Position numbers and translations under genes: made by a program. Positions 36,501 through 47,171 of a stretch of 64,000 nt of DNA are shown here, piece after piece. The DNA lies in assembly GCF_028502605.1 (NCBI RefSeq), contig NC_079234.1, forward strand, positions 2,542,001 to 2,606,000, written 5' to 3'. The notes beneath the pieces are model-generated. The model did no database searches and was not told the origin of the DNA. It worked only from the letters and a program-made list of their open reading frames with translations. Positions within the stretch are counted from its first letter, which is position 1; each line of letters starts with the position of its first letter. The stretch is from Trichoderma breve (Eukaryota > Ascomycota > Sordariomycetes > Hypocreales > Hypocreaceae).

Positions 36501-38402
36501 GGCTCTCCCAGCGATGTTCCACAGGAGGACGTTCCCGTATATGAGCTCACGCGCCGCATCATGCGCATGGATACGTGGCAGGCCCGAAATATTCGCTCCA
36601 GTGCAGATTTCCTCATGAGTTTAGGAAGCGGAACTAAAGATATGTTTGGGTTCAATGGCTTCATCCGGCCCGGACGGCCAAACGTTGTTCCCATCATTGA
36701 TTCTCAGCTGTCAACTCCTCAGTCCATCTCGGCACGTGAGCCACGGTGGTCATCCGTGGGGAGCTCTGCATTTCCTCCCGCACCCTCCCACAGAGAAATA
36801 CTACTTGGACCGCGTCCAGAGGCATTGGACGATGCTAACATCAATCGCGGAGGGGTTTCGTCTTCCTTGAGCCAACCGGTCCCAGAACACGTCGGACGTG
36901 CCAGGAGGCACACGGTTGCGGGGGAGACCACCAACAATTCGAGCCCAATCTTCGGGAACCACTTGACTCCCATGAGATTCAAGCCTGCCTACCAAAGACC
37001 ACCTCTCCGGCGTGTGTTTTGCCGCAAGTGTAATGAATATCCCGAAGGATTTCGGGGCGAGCACGAACTGAGACGCCATACAGATGCTAAACACGCAGCG
37101 CTAGTAAAACGATGGGTTTGTTGCGAGCCTGGAGGACAAAGCCCAGCATCCCCACAACCTGCCATTCCCCTTTCGAGCTGCAAAGCTTGCGTTATGCAGA
37201 AGCATTATGGCGCCTATTATAATGCAGCGGCTCATCTTCGACGAGCTCACTTCAACCCCCACCGCGGAGGCAAGGCCAGCGGGGATTGGCCGCCCATGTC
37301 GTTGCTGAAAGACTGGATGCGCGAAGTTAGGCAATCTGTGGCGGAGGTGGGCGGTGATGTGGACAATGACATGTCGAGTGATGGCGAAGAGGAAGAAGAC
37401 GTGAAGCACCCTACCAGAACGGTACCTCTGGCAGCTATACCGCCGGCACCGGTGATGGAGCTACCGCCGCCTATCCCAATCGTCAGCTCACACTTGTCAG
37501 TATCATCTGTCAGCTCGATGACAGTATCTCCAAGTATCATGGAAGATCAGGTGCCATGGGAAATGGTCTCGAGGAGCCCGGTCGGCCGGTTAGCGCCGCC
37601 GCCGCCACCACCTCCGCTGTCACTGCCGCCACCATCGTCCCAGCCGCCGATCCCACACCACCTATCGAGGCCTATACCGACACCGCCAGCACCCGAGAAC
37701 CGTAGCAGATGCCCGTTCCCCGATTGCGGGCGCGTGTTCAAAGACCTGGCCGCTCATATGCTCACGCACCAGGAGGAGAGGCCTGAGAAGTGCCCCATTG
37801 AATCATGCGAATATCACACCAAGGGCTTTGCTCGCAAATACGACAAAAACCGACACGCGTTGACACATTACCGAGGAACCATGGTTTGCCCGTTTTGCCC
37901 GGGGGTCGGCTCAGCCTATGCAAAAGCATTCAATCGAGCCGATGTGTTTAAGCGCCACCTTGCTGCAGCTCACCAGGTCGAACAGGCGCCTCTGCATAGT
38001 CATACCACCAACAGAGGTGGCCGGCTCATTACACTTTCTGCTAATTCAGGGGCTAGCGCCATCTGCTCGATTTGCAACAACCGCTTTGCCGCACCGCAGG
38101 ACTTTTATGAGCACCTGGACGACTGCGTGCTGAGCGTCATCGTTCCGGCGGGTACCCGAGCGGCCATGGAAACGAATAACGATGCTAACGACGAAGATAA
38201 AAAGCCAATACGAGGAGGATCCGCCGGGGCCGGGACTGGAGCCGGAGCCGGAGTCGGATCTGGCCCCGGTACAACCGGAGAACGGACAGCTGGGAATGGA
38301 AATGGGAACGGGAATGGGAACGGAAACGGGACAGGAACCATTGATGGTACACAGGGAATGATTTACATAAGAAGAGCGAAAAAGTCTGCACGGATGGAAT
38401 AA
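33591..38402 (+). CDS. Zinc-cluster-like plus C2H2 transcription factor
   Basis: I assembled five exons: 33591-33741, 34330-34428, 34697-35337, 35435-35558 and 35713-38402. They make 1,234 residues with every phase closing. The N-terminal ~285 residues are mixed and Ser-rich. Residues 288-307 (CLRCKVTKKECDRNQPCSAC) have the start of a Zn2Cys6-like cluster, and exon 3/4 splits it between E297 and C298. Downstream, SVxDYLxRT-type text (NVNDYLQRTCVFP), then FWWSG and PPPILCALAASWN, is a helical regulatory region seen in a family of fungal C2H2 regulators. At about residues 772-850 is the VFCRKCNEYPEGFRGEHELR block with a C2H2 finger and a Cys-rich partner (DUF7896-like). Further C2H2 fingers lie at about 1003-1080, and a last C2H2-like unit at about 1123. 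The C-terminus is Gly/Asn-rich. Probably a nuclear regulator; targets unknown. The fourth donor (GTATAA) is the weakest junction. Confidence 0.8.
34003..34027 (+). repeat. CA-rich microsatellite in intron 1
   Basis: (CA)n with interruptions, inside the 588-nt first intron of the zinc-finger gene. Confidence 0.7.
34051..34090 (+). repeat. (TGCCT/TGCCC)8 pentanucleotide tandem in intron 1
   Basis: Eight consecutive five-base units, TGCCT then TGCCC variants, within intron 1 of the zinc-finger gene. An ACCAG-type tandem follows at about 34178-34203. Confidence 0.85.
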
Positions 38403-39171
38403 GCGCTCTGATCTGTTTTTCTTTTTGCTCTCTTTTTTCCTTTTCTTTTTTCTTCTTCTTCAACATTTTGTGTTCTTTTCCTTTTTGTGTGATTCCTTGG
38501 AGTGATTTCATATTTCCTTTTCCCTTTTATCGTCCTCTGGTGAGGGCACATGAGCGATATCTGTTATTCATTTTCCTTTGGGTACACGAGTTATGTCACT
38601 AGCACCCAGCATCTACTACATACCCACCCCCTCACGAGTGCAAAATTTCCTGTTGTGGAATATTGCGGGCACCTGTACAATAAACGAATCATAGCGTAGC
38701 GATGCTCTGTCTACTTTGAGAAGGCGAGCGGATGGAAAACAAGAGCGTATGTCGTTTTGCCAGCAGTTGGATAGTGTTGCCGTGAAAGTATGAGGTTTAA
38801 CAGCAACAAACAAGGCCAAATGTACGGAACAGTACGGTCGTGCACTGTGTGAGGCAGCGTAAATGCATATACATCGGTATAGCTGAGATCAGACTCAAAG
38901 CTGGATGCAACAGACAGTGTAACGATGTGCTGTAACAATGCCAGGATGTCTAGATTGTACAGCAGCTGCTCCGTATTTACGGAATCCTGGAGAGTTGCGG
39001 AGCGGATTTAGGTGGGACCCGGGCCCGGACTTAAACTAACGATGCGCGCCACCCAACGTTACCGCATCATCACCACCTCGGCAGCTTTCACGATGCTCGT
39101 GGTTGTTGGCGTGATAGCATCATTTCACAGTCCAAGGCATAGCGTGTAATATCAAGAGTCTACGAGACGCC
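38403..39171. other. Intergenic region between zinc-finger and bZIP genes
   Basis: 3' flank of the zinc-finger gene (T/C-rich to about 38530) and promoter of the bZIP gene. A CTCCGTATTTACGG segment at 38969-38982 is a near-palindrome. No gene seen. Confidence 0.5.
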
Positions 39172-40254
39172 ATGTCAGACACTACAAGCCAGGAGGCGGA
39201 GGGTACGGAGACATTGAGTGCGGCAAACAGGCGGAGATTGCAGAACCGACTGAACCAGCGTGCGAGTCGTAAGTGACGATTAACTAGCTGCCCATCTACC
39301 TAGCTTTCTTCTCGTTAGTTCACGAGAGCTGATGAATGAAAAGGCATGAGAAAGAAGGAGTTGCAGAAGCAGCAACAGCAGGACAAGAATCAGGTTAGCA
39401 AATGGGTCTTTTATGTAGACCCGAGAACAGAGGACGCGCAGCTGGACGGGCGGCCGCTGGATCGGAAGCGCTATCAATGGCGTCTTGCACAAACGCAACC
39501 GGTGTCGTCTCTTGGTGATTGGAAAGCGTCTGGCTCGGAATTGACTGTTGCCACCCGCAATTACTACGGTACAGGCTTCACCGACGTGTTCCGCTCTCCC
39601 AAGCACCGTGACGAGATATTTCGCTTCTTTTGTAAGTTATCAACGACCGAACGGGGTATCTTTTTCCGTCGGCTGTATGAATTGGTTACTCGCCATGTTG
39701 CACAGCACACGCTGGACAGTCAGCTATTGTTATCCGTGATGCAGTTCAACGTGATCCGGGCCGCGGGGGTGAATGCTGCGGTCATCGGCATCGGGATGGA
39801 TGTCATGGCCGAAGATGTCATCTCGCCCTTCTACACCGGCGCCGGTACTCAGCTTGCTCTGCCTTCCGCGCCTGGCGGTAGCGCTCCATACGACAAGGAG
39901 ATGCAGTATCTGCCGCCGAACCTGCAGCCAACCGCGTTGCAGAAGCTGGTCATCCACCACCCCTGGATTGACGTCTGCGCTCAGCCTTCGTTGCGAGACG
40001 CGCTGCTGAGGCGGTTGCATAATCTAGATGAGGATGAGTTTTGCCATCACATGTTTCTACAATCTGGCGAGTCGGACAAAGACGGCATGATTGGGATGGT
40101 CGTGTGGGGGGAGGCCTGGGATCCCGCGTCGTACGAAATCTCGGCCACCATGATACGCAAGTGGCCGTGGATAGTGAACGAGTGCCCAGATATCATCAGG
40201 ACGACAAATTACTGGCGGGCAAAGAGACAGGAGGGTCCATTGAAGATTCTTTGA
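39172..40254 (+). CDS. bZIP transcription factor with DUF3425 domain
   Basis: Two exons, 39172-39268 and 39344-40254, encode 335 residues. The short first exon is needed to complete the basic region: SAANRRRLQNRLNQRASR at the end of exon 1 continues into RMRKKELQKQQQQ in exon 2, with a split Arg codon. The N-R-x-x-Q-R pattern is the DNA-contact signature of the fungal bZIP group that carries DUF3425. The leucine zipper is short and weak. From about residue 170 the DUF3425 domain follows: LLSVMQFNVIRAAGVNAAVI, then LPPNLQPTALQKLVIHHPWI and WGEAWDPASYEISATMIRKW. Such proteins often sit beside metabolic genes and act as local regulators. Its stop is only 98 bases from the stop of the convergent dehydrogenase gene, so the two 3' ends probably overlap. 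Confidence 0.88.
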
Positions 40255-40352
40255 TTAAGATGTGAGATATGGGCTTTTTCTTGATTTCTATCGACGGGCC
40301 AGCGCGAAGCCGTTCTGAAGGAGTGTACATGAGGGGAGGTGGGACACGGAGC

Positions 40353-41525
40353 CTAGATGATAAAGGGCTCTCCGATGAGCTTCTCGCTGAGCTCCCACAG
40401 CTTGGTCCAGTTATCTCGGTTCAGGATGTGCGACGTCAAATGATCCTCGGCAGGGGCATTCTGGTGCAGGAACGCACCGTGGGCCTCCTCAATGGTGGGA
40501 TCAATCATGCCCGTGATGAGCGTCGCCGCACCCTCAGATGTGCCTGTGAAATTCGGCATGTTATAGGGGCGGCCGTCGAGATCGCGCATTGCTGCTTCAG
40601 TCAACTATCGGTTTAAGAAAGGAGGACGAGGGAGCACGCTTACGTTCAGTCGACTTGCGCAGTACCTGAATCTGAGCAAGGAACTCTCCGCCAAAGTGGC
40701 GCTGTAATCCTGTTTGAACCGCTGTTGAATCGAAAGGCGACTGGTTAGCCATGGTTCACCAAGTTTCCATTGGGGGATTCATGGCAGGATACATACCACC
40801 GGGGTCGACGCTGAAGACGCGGATGCCTTCTCCTTTAAGCTTCTCGCCTAGGAACAGGGCAAAGATTGTTCTGGCGGCGTTTGACTGGCCATATGCGTCG
40901 AGAGGGTCGTATGTTTCTCCGTCCTGTGGAACGGGCAATATGTCAGCAATCAGGGCCGTTCTCAACACGTATACTATGGAAGACGAACGCTGTAGTTGAT
41001 GTCGTCAAAGTGGACCTGGCCTCTTCGCACAGCGGAGCTAGAGCAAATGACAATGGAGGACTTTGGCCCCGCAGCCCTGATCTTGGGCAGCAGCTCCTTG
41101 ACCAGCAAGAAGTTGGCCAAGTAGTTGACGCCAAACTGCGACTCGAGGCCGTCCGCCGTCTTCGCGTACGGGGGCACCATGACGCCGGCCACGGCGACGA
41201 AGTGGTCGATCTTTGGCACGTCGTCGAGGTCCTTGACCGCTCTGCGGACGTCCTTGAGGTCGGAGAGGTCGAGCTTCAGGAAGCGAGTGGAGACGTCGGG
41301 GTTCTTGGACTTGATCTTTGCGACGACGGGCTCGACGCGGGACTCGGAGCGGGCAGTTAGGATGACGAGGGAGGGCTTGTAGGCGCTAATTTGGACGGCG
41401 AGTTCGCCGGCGATGGAGTCGTTGGCGACGCCGGTGATGAGGATTGTCTTGCCGGCGAGGGATTCGCCGTATTTGCTGAGGATGAACTCGGAGGAGAGGA
41501 TGAGGCCGCCGTCCCAGCTGGGCAT
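40353..41525 (-). CDS. Short-chain dehydrogenase/reductase, atypical active site
   Basis: Four exons, 41525-40989, 40923-40797, 40721-40644 and 40591-40353, give 326 residues with consistent phases. The Rossmann fold starts with ILITGVANDSIAG, a variant of the TGxxxGxG cofactor motif. The second-strand segment LVILTARS favours NADP(H). DLSDLKDVRRAV and VAVAGVM correspond to the D-loop and NNAG-type motifs. The catalytic Ser lies in SSIVICSSSAV. The Tyr is in DAYGQSNAA, where the usual Lys of YxxxK is Asn. A C-terminal substrate region runs through FSVDPGAVQTGLQRHF. The subfamily is closest to retinol-dehydrogenase/WWOX-like fungal SDRs of unknown substrate. The first donor (GTTCGT) is non-consensus. 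If Lys is truly absent, activity may be changed or lost. Confidence 0.85.
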
Positions 41526-42504
41526 GGTTGCTGTTTGATGTATGTGTTTTTTACGAAAGGGTGATGAAAATAAAGTGAACGATGTTGGAGTAGGAGAAGA
41601 TTGAGAGCTTATTTGAATTGAGTGATAAAGTACAGTGTTGTCTGGGTATACAAGACTTTGAATCCGCGAAACCTCGTCGATACTTATACTCTTCGACTTA
41701 CACGCAAACCCACAAAGACATGAAAATCACAATCCAATGCAACAGCAACAGCTTCGCCCATAATTCCCAACAAGGCTAGCCCTCCAGTCATCAACATGCA
41801 CTCCATCCCCACCACCGGCTTTAAGCCTCTATATCCAACTTTCTTCCTCAGGGGGGGACTCGCTTTGCCTCTCGTTTAAGGTTGTCCAAACTTGAATTGT
41901 TCCAATCACGATCTCCGCAAATCCCGAGATGCGTCTTTACTGTATCTAGTTAAGTCTCATTCTTTCTCTACCTTATTTAGTTAGAGCGGCTGTCAGCACT
42001 CGGAAGGACCCGCAGTTGCCTCATGAGGCAACATTCCCTCTGAGAACGACAGACGGATAGACGGACAAAGCAGAGAGGAGGAGGAGAGAACGCATGATTT
42101 CGGTGTAAAGAGGGTTCTTTGCGGAAATGCGGACTGTTGGCTGCGGAGCGGTTTGTTTGGGTGGAGGAGTTGTCTCGGCTTTTGATGGAGTTTGCACGGA
42201 TTGTGACTCTGCGGCTGAAGTAGAGCGAGAGAAGTTTACATTTTGACAGAGTTGATTATGTTAAACAATATCGAATGAGATATATAAGGTAGAGAGCTTC
42301 ATAAGCGCCATCAAGCTATACGCAAATAGAAAGGATTCATAAACTTTAATAGTCGAGAAAAGACCCTAATCATGCAACGCCAGAGAAGAAATGAAAATGA
42401 AACCACCGCCATAACTGTTCGTCATGTCTAGCCATTCGCCGTAACTTAGCTGTAAATCTATTCAAAACTTCCTAATAGTGCGTCTTGGTGCCGGCTCAGG
42501 ATCA
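41526..42504. other. Intergenic region, SDR promoter and C2H2-module 3' flank
   Basis: About 1 kb. The half near 41525 serves as SDR promoter; the half near 42504 is the 3' flank of the ankyrin/C2H2 gene and is A/T-rich around 42240-42370. No gene seen. Confidence 0.5.
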
Positions 42505-45500
42505 TCATGCAATGGTCTGTCTCCACTTGCCATGGCATCTTGGCTGCTTCCCTTTCCTGTTCGCGCAGTGTTTGTTCTCATGAGCCTTGATATTCGATTT
42601 ATTGGGGTCCCTCGTGCCACATCCGTAACGGCAGTTGTATATTACCCGGCGGTAATTTGCTATGGTGTCGGGATGATGAATTTTCATGTGTTTCTGGAGA
42701 TTGCTGGCCTGGCCCCTGCGGCCATTCTTTCCGAGTTTAAATTTTGAACCGCAACGCTCGCAGTAAACCGCTCCGTCCATCAAAGTGCCCATGGTAGTCG
42801 AGCTAGGCGTAGCTGTAATCACTGAGGAGGGTGAAATGGTAGTGGCGGGTGATGAAGCCGTCAGATGTGACGACACACTGGGCGAGCAGTCCATGATAGA
42901 ATCAACAATACTAACACTATTAATTACGAATGTAGAGATGATAGGAATTGGAAGCTTACTCGGAGGGGTCGATCATAGGATAATCACCCTCGTAGGGCGC
43001 CTGAGCGGTTGCCATAGGCTCCTGAGCTGTCTCTGTCGGGAGACAGTCTGGCACCAAATGGTCGGTGCTCTTGCAGCTCTCAAAGTCCACAGGAGACGTA
43101 AATCCGACATATATGGCAAGGATGGCGGTGTTTCGAGTAATTATCTGATCCGGAGCCCGACCATCCCCGCCATCTGAAGTCAGGATGGGTAGGCATAGTG
43201 TCGAAAAGCCGTATCGAGATACTATCTCTGTGTTAGACTAAACAGAAGTAGACGAAATACGGGAGTACTTACGACATAAATAGAGCAGGATTACGCCGAA
43301 TATGGCGCCTGCCACTAAGACGGTGATACGAGCCAAGATACTTAGCTCTTCCCACTCTGGGTCCGGCGGCTTGGGGGCATCGGTGTGTGGACTTTCTTGT
43401 ACTGTTTGCTTGGGTAATGGATGCCACTCGGCCAAAGTAGGGTTTCTTTCGCATATATTAGTAGGACTCATTTCAAAAGAGTATTGTTGTCGTAGAGTTT
43501 GCAGCCGATAAGAGTTTCCAGACCCAAGATCAAAAAGCCCGGGTGTCCTCACGAGATGCTTGACCATATCTTGTAAGGACATCAAAGGGCTCGCGAGACT
43601 GTCCGCCAATTCATAGGCGACTGTTGAGGCCGGAATTCCCCAGAGATAGGACGCTATTTCGAAAAATAGGCGTCGATCATCTGGACTCACAAGAGAAGCC
43701 CATCGTGGGATGTCATTAATAAATCTACATTATCAGCCAGGTTAACATCAAGAAAGGGTTCTAGTCTACTTACTCTTTCTTCGAGTACCCTAATCCCGAA
43801 GTTTTAACGACCGCCCGCATTGCATTTGCAACTTGCAGTGCGCTGACGATATCCGAGAGGCTACGCGGCTTATAGCCCTCGTAGATTTCCCGAATCGCAC
43901 GTGTTCCTCTCTCCCAGATGGATGCGCTGGTACCGAGCTGGTCCACGTATGCTATGACTCCGGCAGAGGCGTCCTGTGTGGCGCTTGCGTCAAGCAATTT
44001 TTTGCATGATTTGGCAACTTTTGCAAGTAACTTGCGCGCCATGGTTCTGCGATCTCGGGCCCGTATACCGGCGATGGCTTCACGACGCTTAAATGTGTCA
44101 CGAGGCTTGCCGGACAATATGGAAGGATATAAATCATCAGAATCATCCAAGACAGAACCCTTGCCCTCATTTTTGGAGAGGGCTGCTCCAATCGAGGATA
44201 AGAACTGAGCCACTTCACTTTTATTCGACTTTATAGCTGCTGCCAGGGGCGAGTAACGCGGTCGTGTACAAATCGCATACTTCATAGTCGAGTTATACGG
44301 GTTAACATAAGCACCAGCCTCTACAAGGCAGCGGACAATCTCGAGGTAGCCCTTTGATGCTGCTACTGCCAGGGGCGAGGAATGCTCTCGGTGACATATT
44401 GAAGAGCCCTCAGCCGCTCTGCAGTGCCGCGTATCTGGATTGACATTTGCACCAGCCGCTACCAGGTAACGGACAATGTCGAGATGGCCCTCCGATACAG
44501 CTGCTGCTAGAGGCGAGTAATGCGGTCGTATACACCTCGAATCTTTCGCAATCGAGTCGCCTCTGTGATGCGTATATGGGTTGACATCCGCACCGGCCTC
44601 TACCAGGCAACGGACAATTTCAAGGTAACCGTTCGATGCTGCTACGGCCAGGGGTGGAGAATGTTCTCGGCCACACAACGGAAAGTTCTTAGCTTCTTCT
44701 ATACTTCTTCCAAAACGGACCAAACCATTCTGACGCACAAAAACAGCTCTTCGCGGGTACGACCAGCTCAGCAGAGAGCAGTGCCGTGTATCTGGATTGA
44801 CATTTGCACCAGCCGCTACTAGGTAGCGGACAATATCGAGGCGACCCCTCGATACTGCTGTCAAAAACAAACGATCACGAGCGTCATCGTTCATGCCGGT
44901 TCTGAAGCGTCCGAGAATCTCGTCTAGCCCTATCTGCTTGGTTCTCACCAGTCGAGGCAGAAGTACTAAATATTTATCACTAAGTACATTCGCTCCGGCA
45001 TCCAGTAGATAGTCGATAATGTGTTTGTGGCGATACTTGATGGCCCGAGCTAGCGGACACATGTACTCATTACCATTGATGTTTGCGCCTTTCTCCTCGA
45101 CGAGGTATTGGATAATTTCGAGGTGACCGCCAGAAGCTGCACCATTCAAGGCTGTTGTGCTGATGCAGGAATCTCCTCCCTCTTTGTTGGCATCATAAGC
45201 TAGAAGCAGCTGAACTGCGTCCATGAGGCCAGCTTTTGCGGCACTGTATAAGAGCTTGGCGAAGATATCATCCCCGCCCACCTGAGCGCCGTGCTTGAGA
45301 AGAAGACGGAAGACGGTCTCTTCATAGTAGTGCATGGCTAGGTATAAAGTCTTAGTATCAACGAAGGCTAGGTATGTGGCGAGCACTTTGTCCACGGCAA
45401 CGGGATCGCGCTCTTCGATGGCAGCCTGTAACTGGGATCGGGGGGGGCTCATTCCTGAAGAGGTAGGGCTGAATTGACCCCTTGATATCGGGCTCGTTAA

Positions 45501-46085
45501 TTTCGCTGATGGCTTCGTCTAGAAGGTCAAGATCTTCGGACATAGAGCTGTTCTGACTCTGAATGTCATGGAAGTGGAGTTCTGTAAGAATGTGCCTTTT
45601 TTGGAGATGCTCAAAGCCGAAGGTGGCAAATACCGAGCCTTCGCGGAGGAAATGACGGACAAACAAATCGAGTGCATCGAAGCTGTGTCCCTCTCTTCTG
45701 TCCTGGTTGAACTTGGCACTCATTTCTGGGTAACGGGGTAATAGACGGTCCATGCTGATGAAGGGACCAGGGGAATTATTTCTAAGGCTGCCACGCAGCG
45801 AGGAGATTGCACGCAACCATTGTAAGAGGTTGTCGTCATGGATATGGACGATGAGTGAGTTCTTGTTCTTGTGGAGACTGAAGCAGATCTCGAGGTCGGC
45901 GCTTGGATCGCCCTGGATGAAGCGGCCGTTACCGCACGAATGAGCCTTGAAAAATCCTCTTGGTAATGGTTAGCGTAATGCGAAATAGAAAGCTGCAGAT
46001 GCTGCAAGAGGGGCACTCACACTGTTGAGTCTTCAATAAAGACGAAGGCTTTGCGCTGGGACGAAGCCAACTGCTCTAAGCTCAT
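42505..46085 (-). CDS. Ankyrin-repeat protein with TM helix and C2H2 tail (one-gene model)
   Basis: Six exons: 46085-46021, 45958-45558, 45454-43774, 43724-43273, 43221-42960 and 42910-42505. They total 3,267 nt (1,088 residues) and stay in phase throughout. Residues 1-155 are an unknown region (MSLEQLASSQRKAFVFIEDS...). Residues ~157-600 hold ten or so ankyrin repeats, for example HLEIIQYLVEEKGANIN and PLAVAASNGYLEIVRCLVEA. A conserved-looking ~150-residue segment (FINDIPRWASLVSPDDRRLF) ends in one hydrophobic helix, ARITVLVAGAIFGVILLYLC. A Ser/Thr/Pro linker leads to two C2H2-type units (YCERCGSKF...HMKIHH and CRYGCGT...HENKHC). Introns at 45455-45557 (donor GTCAGA) and 43222-43272 (51 nt) are the least certain. 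Alternatively the ankyrin-TM gene ends at 43238 and the zinc-finger part is a separate gene starting near 43001. Role unknown. Confidence 0.62.
45440..45447 (+). other. G8 homopolymer at a frame switch in the ankyrin gene
   Basis: On the coding (minus) strand this is C8. The frame read through from 45816 and the ankyrin frame differ by one base here. It is either a homopolymer indel, or the whole segment is spliced out or around by the proposed 103-nt intron 45455-45557. Confidence 0.6.
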
Positions 46086-46605
46086 GGCGGCGGCGGCGTG
46101 ATATCGCCCGAGAAATGGTGTGTTGATGGCCGGTCAAGAGGCAGTTTGTAAGAATGAAAACGTGAGTTGCATTGAAAATGAACTCAAGAGCAACCTAGAA
46201 TAGGGAGATGAGCGAGAATCATATACTCTACACCGACTGCCTAACCCGCCACTCATTGGGCTCGTCACCATACATACACACCTACATGCAGGTGCCTCAG
46301 ATTGAGCCGTCCCGAGAAAACTTAGGAATCAGTACCGGCGTTCGAGGTCGTCATGTTAGTAACCGCATCGTGGTTTTAGGAATCTGCCACCAAACGACCA
46401 GCGCCGAGGGCAAGGCACACCAACTACAAACTAACATGTGTACCTAGACAGGCGGTGCATCATGAGGCTGGACTGGGACTGGCAGGGGATGCATTCCTAA
46501 ATACCCAAGCCTGACAGACAGGGGTCCATGGCCACTAGAAACCCCAGATCCGCCCATCTCCCGTCGTGGCTCCCCTCTAGCGCGTGCTATGCATGCATCC
46601 ATATG

Positions 46606-46704
46606 TTGTTAGGAATCGCACTAATAGAGGTGGAAGGCTGGTGGCAGCATGTACTGAAACCATCACTATCAAAGCACAAGTCAGCATCCTTCGATTCCTA
46701 ACAA
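46606..46704. repeat. 13-base inverted repeat pair
   Basis: TTGTTAGGAATCG at 46606-46618 and its exact reverse complement at 46692-46704 bound a 73-base interior. A third copy of the right arm (TTCCTAACAATTGA) is at 46858-46871. TTAGGAATC also occurs at about 46321 and 46376. Confidence 0.6.
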
Positions 46705-47092
46705 TTGACATAGATGTACCCAATTCTACATACGCATACCTGATATATATGATATGTATATATGCTGGTCGCATGGCTCTATCTTGCAGCATGTCTTCCT
46801 AACTTGCGCCACTACCTGCTGCATCTCATTGGTTTGAAGTTCCCGGCTGTCGCTGCGTTCCTAACAATTGATGAATCAAGTTTGCAATTCTCTGTGGCTC
46901 ACCAGCCCCCGAACATCGCTGAGATCCCAATTTTGATGATGCTTTGCTGTGTTCTCCGATCGTGGAGGAGCCACTCGGTCATTCATTGCCATGCCCCAGT
47001 GATACTCTCAGCCTCCTCTCAGGAGCCTAACAACATGGAACATTTAACGGACGGCACCAGCGTTTCCTTAAGCCTGCTATCATTAGATTCCA

Positions 47093-47124
47093 CTTCTAAC
47101 CCCATCTACTTCTAACCCCATCTA
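47093..47124 (+). repeat. 16-base perfect tandem duplication
   Basis: CTTCTAACCCCATCTA occurs twice back to back just upstream of the membrane-protein gene. Confidence 0.9.
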
Positions 47125-47171
47125 CACAAACCCATTGTCTCAAGGCCAACGCCAAATGCCCGATTTTCGCT

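Larger units (their letters stand above)
46086..47171. other. Intergenic region with inverted and direct repeats
   Basis: Divergent promoter region between the ankyrin gene and a two-helix membrane protein gene. It contains 13-base inverted arms at 46606-46618 and 46692-46704, a related copy at 46858-46871, and a 16-base tandem duplication at 47093-47124. No gene is seen. A degenerate small transposon is possible. Confidence 0.45.

Noticed and set aside
35781..38402. Separate C2H2 gene starting at 35781
   Set aside because: The supposed first codon is GTG, and the upstream exon joins in phase with NVNDYLQRT-type text that belongs to the same protein family.
43228..43238. Ankyrin gene ending at 43238 without splicing
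   Set aside because: Kept as the main alternative, but a GTAAGT donor at 43272 and an in-phase acceptor 51 nt on make the spliced chain more likely than the short basic tail.
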